Part shown: positions 9,501 to 16,468 of the stretch, in pieces
How positions within the stretch are numbered: position 1 is the first letter of the stretch
Layout: every line of letters begins with the position of its first letter
Source of the DNA: Chrysochromulina tobinii
Taxonomy: Eukaryota; Haptophyta; Prymnesiales; Chrysochromulinaceae
Assembly: GCA_001275005.1 (NCBI GenBank)
Contig: JWZX01002316.1
Span: 1-29,813, forward strand
Length of the DNA stretch: 29,813 bases
Reading direction: 5' to 3'
The notes under the pieces: model-generated
Databases searched by the model: none
The model's input: the letters and a program-made list of their open reading frames with translations, nothing else
Told to the model about the DNA's origin: nothing
Position numbers and translations under genes: made by a program

Positions 9501-9789
9501 CGGCTCCCGGGGTGGGCCGTGCGGCCGTTGCGGCCGGTGTGGGCCGTGCGGCCGGTCCGGGTCGGGCAGCCGCAGTCGGTGCGGGCTTTGCGGCACCTCC
9601 CGCGGCCACTGCCTGGCACGCAAGAACGCACTGTGAGAGCATATATGCCTTATTAGTAGTGCAGTCGCCCGCCGCCGCCATGTCGTGGCATGAAGGCCTG
9701 GCCGCTGAAGCGGCTACCATTGTGGTTGGCTCATTCGGCAAAACCGGCACGCCTAGCAGCAGCGCACCAGAGAGAAAAAGGTACAACAT
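6526..9789 (-). CDS. Secreted/lumenal ShKT-domain, sulfotransferase-like protein (six exons, 774 aa)
   Basis: Exons, minus strand: 8842-9789, 8583-8747, 8323-8431, 7988-8130, 7334-7741, 6526-7077; phases 0, 0, 1, 0, 0 all agree and the total is a whole number of codons. Residues 1-29 look like a signal peptide (MLYLFLSGALLLGVPVL). Residues about 34-59 are a ShKT-like Cys module (SCHDMAAAGDCTTNKAYMLSQC). A nine-residue repeat, KPAPAAVAA, links it to a domain starting VLVLVSDHGSGTSEFGQAL, which resembles the PAPS-binding 5' loop of sulfotransferases, followed by THPCVFDVETPFSFSN. The core ends around CWKDEVGAEKCLGDAL. The C-terminal 330 residues are unusual: Ala/Pro/Lys-rich stretches, a small domain (CRADPNGVFVIQANGETQFIR) and a 10-residue APSVVPSEPI repeat. 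Likely acts on secreted or surface glycans. The exon structure is well supported, the enzyme activity less so. Confidence 0.7.
6738..6830 (-). repeat. 30-bp coding tandem repeat
   Basis: Three copies of a 30-base unit in the last exon of the sulfotransferase-like gene, encoding APSVVPS(A/E)PI. The period is a multiple of three, so the frame is kept. Confidence 0.85.
7078..7333 (-). repeat. Intron with ATCAGTGGCAATCAGGAGGTC repeats (last of the sulfotransferase-like gene)
   Basis: Intron of 256 bp, donor GTGATT at 7333 and acceptor GCCCAG at 7078. It is built of 21-base units alternating GGTCATCAG and GGCAATCAG, plus a larger duplication of about 110 bp (7090-7195 and 7185-7290) containing GACAATCGAGAGGTGATCGA. 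On the sense strand, CTGAT recurs about every 10-11 bases. Confidence 0.85.
7742..7987 (-). repeat. Intron with 25-bp tandem repeat
   Basis: Intron of 246 bp, donor GTGACG at 7987 and acceptor TTCATCAG at 7742. About five copies of a 25-base unit (around 7865-7987) containing GGGGCCAATCAGATTCGTC. The unit begins at the donor itself, so the GTGACGAATCTGATTGG donor context occurs several times in tandem. Confidence 0.85.
8131..8322 (-). repeat. Intron with 11-bp CAGATTGGACT repeat
   Basis: Phase-1 intron of 192 bp, donor GTATGC at 8322 and acceptor GTCATCAG at 8131. Positions about 8185-8262 hold six to seven copies of CAGATTGGACT. Closer to the donor are CACTCAGATG units. Splicing creates codon GAT and joins ENCWK to DEVGAEKC. 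Confidence 0.85.
8432..8582 (-). repeat. Intron with GCCATCAGAGG-type repeats
   Basis: Intron of 151 bp, donor GTGAGG at 8582 and acceptor GTGCGCAG at 8432. Contains degenerate GGCCATCAGAGG units, related to those in ABCC intron 5. Confidence 0.8.
9375..9510 (-). repeat. 27-bp coding tandem repeat (KPAPAAVAA)
   Basis: Four near-identical 27-base units, with diverged units towards 9590, in the first exon of the sulfotransferase-like gene. They encode a Lys/Pro/Ala linker between the ShKT module and the catalytic-like domain. Confidence 0.85.
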
Positions 9790-9932
9790 TTTGAACCCAA
9801 ATATGGGTCGGTCCGCGGGCTCGGTCCCGATTTGGATCGGAACGGTATGAAAATTGACATGCGACATTAATTTTTCAAAAGAATGTACAAGCACCTTGGA
9901 GTTTGAGCACCTACCACTCACCTTTGCGAGGA
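9790..9932. other. Short intergenic spacer (143 bp)
   Basis: Between the FAD-gene stop and the sulfotransferase-like start. Must hold both a 3' end and a promoter. No clear motif seen. Confidence 0.5.
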
Positions 9933-12211
9933 TCACAGCACGACGCATTTGCCGCCGTCGCACCGGTCCGCGCCCGACGCGGCGCTTCCGTCGAGGCGCA
10001 GCGCCTCGACGAGTGCATCGGCCATCTGCATGCCGCTCAGCGCGGCGCCCTCGACGGAGCCCCCGCGCCCATCGCCCGTGTCCACAAAGTCCCCACAGAA
10101 GCCCACGCGCGCGCTCGGCACGAAGGCATGCATGCGGGGCAGCAGCGGCGCTGTGGGGAAAGCGGCGCCCCACCTGTGGAGGTGAGGTCCCCACAGCGGC
10201 GATCGGAAGTTGGCGGCCATTCCAAAGGTGTTCGTGAGGCGTGCCTGATGAGGGAGGCAATCAATGGTTTTCTCGAGGCGTGCCTGATGAGGGAGGCAAT
10301 CAATGGTGTCCTCGAGGCGTGCCTGATGAGGGAGGCAATCAATGGTGTCCTCGAGGCGTGCCTGATGAGGGAGGCAATCAATGGTTTTTTCGAGGCGTGC
10401 CTGATGAGGGAGGCAATCAATGGTTTTTTCGAGGCGTGCCTGATGAGGGAGGCAATCAATGGTGTCCTCGAGGCGTGCCTGATGAGGGAGGCAATCAAGG
10501 GTGTTGTGAGGCGTGCCTCGGCTGCCCCGACGAGGGAGGCGACGAGCCTCGCCTCCACCAGAGCGTCCGTCTTGGCCCCCGCAAGTCGAGCAGCGGCTGA
10601 GGTGGCTCCGTAGACGGCCTCCGACTCGGTGGCGAATGCATGCGTCGAATGGAGCACGACGACGGTTAGGGCGGGCTCGAGGCGCTGCACGCTCACCTGA
10701 CGAGGGACGCAATCAGACACCATCAGACGCCATCCGATGCCATCAGACGGACACTCAGACGCACTCAGACGCACTCAGACGCACTCAGACACAATCAGAC
10801 GCAATCAGAAAGCTCATCAGAAAGCTCATCAGAGGGGTTCGAGCCGCTGCATGCACGCACGTGCGAGAGCGTCGCGTCCCCCTCCACTTTGAGCTTCATG
10901 AAGGGCATGCGCGCCCACGCCGCCGCCGCAGGCCCCTGAGGCACAACATGACCAATAGTAGCAATCGTCACCAATCAGCGATGCCAGCAGCAGCAATCAG
11001 GGAGGCCATCAGTAGCAATCAGCTATGCCATCAGCAGCAATCAGGGAGGCCATCAAGAGGCCATCAACCCACCTCGAATGCCATCAGGCACGCTGTGACG
11101 GGGCGCGAGGCGAGCTGCGCGAGCTGCGCGAGCGAAGCGTCCAGAGCCTGATCGGCGAGGCCGCGGGCCGCAAGCACGAGGGGAGGCTCGCCACCTGATG
11201 AGGGAGGCAATCATCCTAATGAGGGAGGCAATCATCCTAATGAGGGCCGAGGGGAGGCTCGCCACCGAATGTGACGCTCCAGCGAGGGTGGCCGATGGCT
11301 GTGCTGCCGATGACGATCCAGTCGAACTCTCCTAACGCCTGATGAGGGGAAGCAATTAGGGCTGTGATAAGCAATTAGGGGGTATTCTGCCGATGACGAT
11401 CCAATCGAACTCTCCTGACGCCCGAGGGCGCATCCGTCAGATTCCCTTGCCGTCAGAAGGCAGCCAGAGGGCAGTCAGAGAGCGATCAGAGCGCCATCAG
11501 GGCGCCATCAGAGCGCCATCCGATGGCAATCAGATGTTCATCACCTCGCCCGTGCTCGACGAGAGGTCATCAGTGGCAATCAGGAGGTCATCAGTGGCAA
11601 TCAGGAGTTCATCACCTCGCCCGTGCTCGACGAGAGGTCATCAGTGGCAATCAGGAGGTCATCAGTGGCAATCAGGAGTTCATCACCTCGCCCGTGCTCG
11701 ACGAGAGCGACCAGACGCCTTCGGGCGTGCGCCTCACTGCACCCACCATCGTGTTGAAGACCGCATCCACGAGTGCGGGCGCGCCCATCGCCGGGTCGCT
11801 GCCGCCGCGCACGAGCGCGTCGCACAGGGCGCCCATGCCACGGCTGTCGGAGCAAGTGTAGCGGACCGGCACCACGCCGCTGGCAAGACCACTGGCCTCG
11901 GCCACAAACTCGCCCGTCGTTCTGAGCGTGCCGTAGGCGCCCACGCAGCGCGTGAGGATCTGGCTCACCATGAGCGATTCGCACACGTCGGCAAAGCGTG
12001 CGCTCCTCACCTCGAAGGCGGGCGCTCCGTGGTCGACGCGCAGCTTGGGCACCTCCCGCGTCCGGCGCGTCGCCGCGCGGCCACCGAGCCCACGGCCCAT
12101 TTCAAAGAGCGTGAGCGACAGCTGCCTCGCCTCCAAGTGCTTGCGCATGGCGTACACGAGGCTGCACGACGCGACGCCGCCGCCGATGACGGCGACGCGA
12201 GCGGGAGGCAT
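9933..12211 (-). CDS. Renalase-like FAD-dependent oxidoreductase (six exons, 428 aa)
   Basis: Predicted FAD/NAD(P)-binding oxidoreductase of the renalase / amine-oxidase-like group; substrate unknown. Exons, minus strand: 11687-12211, 11266-11338, 11073-11194, 10861-10935, 10517-10696, 9933-10244; phases 0, 1, 0, 0, 0 all agree. The N-terminus is the dinucleotide fold VAVIGGGVASCSL followed by LFEMGRGLGGRAATRR and DHGAPAFEV, as in renalases. Exon 2/3 gives FDWIVIGSTAIGHPRWSVTFGGEPPLVLAA, and exon 5 gives VVVLHSTHAFATESEA. The last exon gives the C-terminal FAD contact FCGDFVDTGDGRGGSVEGAALSG. The fifth intron (10245-10516) uses GC-AG ends. Transcribed towards the sulfotransferase-like gene, ending 143 bases before its start. 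No signal peptide is visible, so cytosolic action is likely. Confidence 0.85.
10245..10516 (-). repeat. GC-AG intron made of seven 39-bp units
   Basis: Intron 5 of the FAD oxidoreductase gene, 272 bp. It is six 39-base units plus one of 38. On the sense strand every unit starts GCACGCCTC and ends ATTGCCTCCCTCATCAG, so each unit alone has GC-AG ends. The first 17 intron bases, GCACGCCTCACAACACC, are nearly repeated at the start of exon 6. Removing all 272 bases restores AEARLTNTFGMAANF in frame. Confidence 0.85.
10697..10860 (-). repeat. FAD-gene intron 4 with CACTCAGACG repeats
   Basis: Intron of 164 bp, donor GTGCGT at 10860 and acceptor CCCTCGTCAG at 10697. It carries ten-base units CACTCAGACG and CAATCAGACG (about 10710-10808) and two AAGCTCATCAG units. 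Ends in GATTGCGTCCCTCGTCAG on the sense strand. Confidence 0.85.
10936..11072 (-). repeat. FAD-gene intron 3 with AGCAATCAG repeats
   Basis: Intron of 137 bp, donor GTGGGT at 11072 and acceptor GTGCCTCAG at 10936. It has irregular CAGCAGCAATCAG and GGGAGGCCATCA units. Confidence 0.8.
11177..11265 (-). repeat. FAD-gene intron 2 with perfect 18-bp flanking repeat
   Basis: Intron 11195-11265 (71 bp, phase 1). GTGGCGAGCCTCCCCTCG occurs at the intron start (11248-11265) and again, without mismatch, at the start of exon 3 (11177-11194). The remaining 53 bases are two copies of ATGATTGCCTCCCTCAT(T/C)AG plus a short lead. Splicing gives VTFGGEPPLVLAARGL, the expected renalase sequence. Confidence 0.9.
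11339..11686 (-). repeat. FAD-gene intron 1 with repeated exon-donor junctions and a copied exon start
   Basis: Intron of 348 bp, donor GTGATG at 11686 and acceptor CTCATCAG at 11339. The exon 1 end plus donor (sense CGAGCACGGGCGAG|GTGATG) recurs in tandem at a 71-bp period: TTCATCACC begins near 11537, 11608 and 11679, giving three donor copies. Near the other end, 35 bases of the exon 2 start (11304-11338) are copied at 11387-11421 with two mismatches. Confidence 0.85.
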
Positions 12212-12582
12212 GCAAGGGCGCTCCGAGGGCGATTACGAAGTAGTTGACATTAGTATCAGTGATACCTGCCTAATCCGTAAACTTCCCGCTGCTCAAGACA
12301 ACCCAAACACGAGGGGTTGCTTTAGCAAACTTCCTTGTCGAGGGCGCTGTGACGGCGGATCGCCCAAAAACTCGGCTCTCGGCGGCAACACCATCACCAA
12401 ATGGGCAACACGAGCCTGTACGGTATGATCTGAATATCATGACCGTCTACATGTACGTGACCCCCGAGGGCGACGGATTGGAATCTCTAAGACGGGTTTT
12501 GTTATCATACTACGTAGTAGCTACTAAACCAGAAAGTAGTTTTGATTGTCCGTACTGAACTACATGTGCGTTGGGGGCAGCC
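12212..12582. other. Intergenic region (371 bp) between the FAD gene start and the PARP gene end
   Basis: AT-richer than the flanking coding DNA. Contains a near-palindrome around ACTACGTAGT (about 12509-12518). No ORF or RNA gene recognised. Probably the FAD-gene promoter and the PARP 3' UTR. Confidence 0.5.
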
Positions 12583-14699
12583 TTAGCGCGTTAGCCGCAG
12601 CACAAACTCTGGGTATGCGTGGTTGTCGCTGCCAGTTGAGAGCACAAAGATGCTCGGCTTCTGCAACGAATCGACCATGCTCTCAAAGAGTACCGCACCT
12701 CCGCCAGGCTTCTTGTCAGGCTGCCTCATGCCCAGCTTGCCAACGCATGACTGACCCACGAGGACACGCACGAGCAGTACCCATTGCGATCCTTCGTCGT
12801 CGGGCTTCGCGTACTCCTGACGAAGAGAGTATTCAAGTTGATTTGAAAAGTAGGATCCAACGCCATACTGTCCCCGCTCGTTCATGTTGCGATCGAAGCC
12901 GTTGGCCATGATAGACTCCAACGTGTTGCGCGAAGTGCCGTGCCAGAGCCAGGTCTCGTTGAGCTGCGCTCTCCCAATGCGTGAGATCAGCGCGTCGCGA
13001 GCTGCCTGGTATAGGTTGAAGCGAGCCTCGCTGCGAATGTGCGAGACTGTGAGCAGACGCGAATGCAGCTGTGGAGGCATCATGCTCCGAACGAAGTCGC
13101 ACAGCGCCACGTGCCGCTCGATGGGCATTGGCTTGGTCATGTAAAAGAAGATGGGCTTGGGCGTGAACAAGGGAGGCGGCGAAAGGATCTCACCCAGCAC
13201 ATATGGAGCGTGGCCTATACCTTGTGTGGGTATATCTGCCCAGTATAGCGGTGCTTGCCCATAGCTGCCTGGAAACTGACTCAGGCTCGGCAGGTCCTTG
13301 TCCACATCAGTCAGTGCATGTCTTTTGAGGTTGCGCACGAAGCCTGTTCGCACATTCTGCTGCGTGCATCGGCTCAGGTCCACATTGTACGCCTGGCCGC
13401 GGATTTCGATTCGGAAGTGAAGGACACCCGCCTCCTCGTGGTTTCGGAACGTCTCCTCTGAGGCGGTGTCGAAGAGCTGCCACGCCCCGCTGCCAACAGC
13501 ACCATCCTCCCACATCCAGAGGTGCGCTGGGCCTGGTTGCGATTGTCCAGGTGCTCTGGAAGTGCTTGCTGCTGTGGGCGATTTTGGAGAACCTGCCACT
13601 GCTGGCGTGCTGGCCGCTGCCGCGGCCGCCGCCTTTTCCGCCGCTGCCCTCTCCGCCGCAGCCTTCTCCGCCGCGGCCTTCTCTGCGGCGGCCTTCTCGG
13701 CGGCTGAAAGCGGCGGCGTCCAAGCGGTGCACTTGAGCTGCGGCTGCTCAACCCAAGCAGCAGCACCGCCTGCACTCGCCTGCCATGTATAAGCGCTCAC
13801 GTCGGGCGAAGCTGCAGCTGAGTCTTGTAGATACAGGTGGCCCATATTCACATCACCAAGTGCTGACACACAGCCTATCCAGCGGTCTCCATCGAACGCA
13901 ATCCAGAGAGTTGCATCGCTCGTGTGCTGAAACGCGGGCCGGCCGTTCACAAGCTTGCTGCGGTCGAGAAGGTAGGTGCCGATGTAGTTGGCCGCTTGGC
14001 CAGGCAGTGAGCCGCCCTCGAGCTTGAGTCCAGGCGGCGGCGGCGGCGCCTTCGCGGCTGCGGCCTTCTCGTCGGCTGCTTTCTTGGCCGCCGCCGCCTT
14101 CTCAGCTGCGGCCTTTTCCGCTGCGGCCTTCTCGGCCGCCGCCTTCTCAGCTGCGGCCTTCTCAGCTGCGGCCCTCTCCGCCGCGGCCTTCGCAGCGGCG
14201 GCTTTCTCCGCTGCTAAGAAGGCAGCAGCGGCCTTCTCAGCGGCTGAAAGCGGCGGCGTCCAAGCGGTGCACTTGAGCTGCGGCGCCTCAACCCAAGCAG
14301 CGTCTGCACCGCCCGCGCTCGCCTGCCATGTCTTAGCGCTCACGTCGGGCGAAGCTGCAGCTGAGTCTGTTAGGTTCAGGAAGCCCTCCCACTTACCAAG
14401 TGATGACTCAATCTGCCCCATCCACCCAGCTCCAGCGAACGCAATCCATCGAGTTGCATCACCCGTGTGCTGATACGCGGGCCGGCCGTTCACAAGCTTG
14501 CCGACGACGAGACGGTACGTGCCCGGGTACTTGGCCGCTTCGCCAGTCAGCGAGCCGCCCTCGAGCTTGAGTCCAGGCGGAGGCGTGCTGACCGCTGCCG
14601 GCGTGCTGACCGCACCGTCGGAGGCTTTACGGATTCCGAACATGTCGAGCACAAAGGTGCGCCGCGTCGCTGAGACCGCAACCATCGCTGGCTTGCCAT

Positions 14700-14749
<50 letters not shown>

Positions 14750-15063
14750 CTGCTGCTCTTCTTGCCGAACGAGAGCGAGCGCATCACTCGCATTGCGGTC
14801 CCACCGCCGCCTCCCGGGGAAGGCGGTGGAGCCTCCGGCATCGCCGGAAGAGTACTTCCAGCAGCTCGTGCAGAGCCCTTCTTCTTGCCGAACGAGAGCG
14901 ATCGGCGCAAGACGCTGCCGAAGCCCTCCTTTTGTCTGCGCAGCTGCCGAGCGCGGTTCCTCGCGAGGTGGCCGCGCAAAGTCATGTTGATCTTCGTGGC
15001 CGCGCGCGTCCTCGCCGCCGCTTGCGTCTGCCCTTCGCGCTCTATGCTCATCAAGGCATCCAT
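12583..15063 (-). CDS. WWE-domain PARP (predicted mono-ADP-ribosyltransferase), 826 aa, intronless
   Basis: Predicted to transfer ADP-ribose from NAD+ to targets. Order: IQ-like basic helix RGHLARNRARQLRRQ (about 30-44), two RSLSFGKK motifs (about 54-61 and 95-102), poly-Ser (about 106-120), a module of about 105 residues present twice (about 164-268 and 344-448; each has VNGRP(A)xQHTxDATxWIAF and ends PQLKCTAWTPPLSAAEKAAA), EKAAA helices after each, a WWE domain (about 515-582, HLWMWEDGAVGSGAWQLF to VRNLKRH), and the PARP catalytic domain (about 650-826). NAD-binding residues: His708 (LWHGTS) and Tyr738 (GVGSYFSN). The third triad position appears to be Ile805 rather than Glu, as in mono-ART PARPs. 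The duplicated module is not one I can name. No introns, unlike its neighbours; head to head with the retroelement. Confidence 0.88.
13621..13705 (-). repeat. Coding EKAAA repeat, copy B
   Basis: GC-rich 15-base units encoding (E/A)KAAA helices following the second duplicated module of the PARP protein. Confidence 0.8.
14070..14240 (-). repeat. Coding EKAAA repeat, copy A
   Basis: Longer array of 15-base units encoding EKAAA and AKAAAE in the PARP gene, between its two duplicated modules. Predicted long charged alanine helix. Confidence 0.8.
14704..14757 (-). repeat. Trinucleotide repeat encoding poly-Ser
   Basis: Near-pure GCT/CTG run on the plus strand (AGC on the sense strand) encoding about 15 serines near the N-terminus of the PARP protein. 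Likely length-polymorphic. Confidence 0.9.
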
Positions 15064-15573
15064 GTGCGTCTTTCCTCCGCGCGTCCTGTTTGATTACATG
15101 TTCAATTTGATTCTAACTGCTAATACAAGTTCAAGTTCAAGTTCAAGTTCAATGGCGACGTCGTCGCCGCGCCTGGGCGCCGCTGCCGGCGCGAGATATC
15201 GGGAGGTCGCATTTCGACGCAACTTGCTGGGGCAGATAGCCCCAAACCGGAGCATTATCCTCATCTACTTCTTTCTGATCGGCGCGCGCTCCCACCTTGC
15301 TAATTTTGGTCATTTCTACTACAGTACTGTAAAGAGCCATGCTTCGGCTGGTCTGACCGCCGATCGGGGCGATGTCAGGACCGCGCGCGGTGCGGGGAGA
15401 TGGCCTGAGGCCCCACCTTTACTGGACAATCGTCTGCGCGTCTCGACGCGCGCATGCGGAGCCTCTATTTCTCTTTTTGTGCCCTTTTTGGCCAGACTGC
15501 GGCCCGTCAACGAATTCGAGGCGGTTTTTAGCGCTCACGAGAGCGATCGGGGGCGCGCGGTCGGCTCTTCTAC
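15064..15573. other. Divergent intergenic region between PARP and the retroelement
   Basis: About 510 bp between the PARP start and the first retroelement ORF. Contains a (CAAGTT)4 microsatellite (15126-15149). The 5' boundary of the element must lie here or further right but cannot be placed without a second copy. A plus-strand frame stays open across it, but its product is not protein-like. Confidence 0.55.
15126..15149. repeat. (CAAGTT)4 microsatellite
   Basis: Four perfect hexamer copies, followed by CAATGG. Confidence 0.9.
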
Positions 15574-16416
15574 ATGGACCAACCTACTGAGTGCCCGCGG
15601 CGAGCGGCGGTGCGGCGCGGATCGTGCGCGCTTCCTCCCCTTCTGGAGCTTGTGCATCAGCCCGCCTCGATGGAACACAGAGGAGTTTTTCCTGGGGTCC
15701 TGCAAGGCGAAGATCTTGCTGAGCGGATCGATCGCCCAGGCTACGTCGATACTGACAGTGATGCTGTGCCGGCAGGCCGGCCTCCTGCAGCGCGCTGTCA
15801 CGGCGAGCGCGGGCTTCCTCCGCGCTACGATGATAGTGAATGGATGCGCATCGCTGCTGCTGCCGCAGCAGCAGCTGCGCGTGAAGAGGAGCTTGACAAC
15901 GAGCGTGAGCTTCTTTTCGAAGGCGAAGCTGCTGATTCTGAGCAGGAGCGTGACGCACATTGCGCACGTCTCAGCGAGCTTCATCGAGCTGCGTGCTTGC
16001 GGCGCGTTTCCGGGCCCGCTTTCAAGCAGCAAGTCGGTTCTGGCTACGCTCGCACGACCTTCGCCGGGCTGGCCGACGCTGCTGCCGCAGTCTATCGATG
16101 CCGTCGTCCTGGCTGCCACGCTCTCGTGGACGCCGGCAGGGCGCGCGCAGCGGCCTGCAAACGACCTCACGGTTCCTTCTATGAAGGCGATGGATGCGCC
16201 GGGCCGCGTTGCGCCACTCGCTGGAGACCAGATCGTTACGTGCCGAGGCAGTGCGCGTTGGCGTACAAACTGTTTCATGGCAGGCGGCGCCTGGCCGATT
16301 GGCCCGCCCGCGTGGGCGGCGGCATTGGTACGCGACGCTCCAGGGCTTCCGGCGCGCGAGCAGCGCTCCTGGCTCTCGCATGGCTGCGGGAGCTCGGCCT
16401 TTACGAACTCGAGTGA
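15574..16416 (+). CDS. Candidate retroelement ORF1 protein (280 aa)
   Basis: Starts at ATG 15574 and stops with TGA at 16416, 52 bases before the likely ORF2 start, which is typical bicistronic LINE spacing. The product looks more protein-like than the overlapping frame: an acidic, helix-forming stretch (REEELDNERELLFEGEAADSE, about residues 107-127), then a Cys/His cluster C-x4-C-x13-C-x3-H (about 194-216) that could bind zinc, and a basic C-terminal third. This would suit a nucleic-acid-binding ORF1 protein, but I recognise no named family. Two other frames are also long and open over this DNA, so the assignment is tentative. Confidence 0.45.
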   Translation: MDQPTECPRRAAVRRGSCALPPLLELVHQPASMEHRGVFPGVLQGEDLAERIDRPGYVDTDSDAVPAGRPPAARCHGERGLPPRYDDSEWMRIAAAAAAAAAREEELDNERELLFEGEAADSEQERDAHCARLSELHRAACLRRVSGPAFKQQVGSGYARTTFAGLADAAAAVYRCRRPGCHALVDAGRARAAACKRPHGSFYEGDGCAGPRCATRWRPDRYVPRQCALAYKLFHGRRRLADWPARVGGGIGTRRSRASGARAALLALAWLRELGLYELE

Positions 16417-16468
16417 CGATCCGGCGAATGCCGGCAGGAGCGCGACCTGGATCGAGATCGGCGTTGCG

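Noticed and set aside
10245-10516. Regular 39-bp array resembling CRISPR
   Set aside because: No unique spacers: units are directly tandem and lie inside a eukaryotic gene between frame-matched exons.
15126-15149. (CAAGTT)4 as the tail or edge of the retroelement
   Set aside because: No adjoining duplicated target or element end can be shown; treated as a simple microsatellite.
14498-15573. Upstream 5' part of the giant plus-strand frame
   Set aside because: It runs antisense through the start of the PARP gene and through the intergenic region. Its product is Ser/Leu low complexity there, so it is an accidental extension and not part of ORF2.
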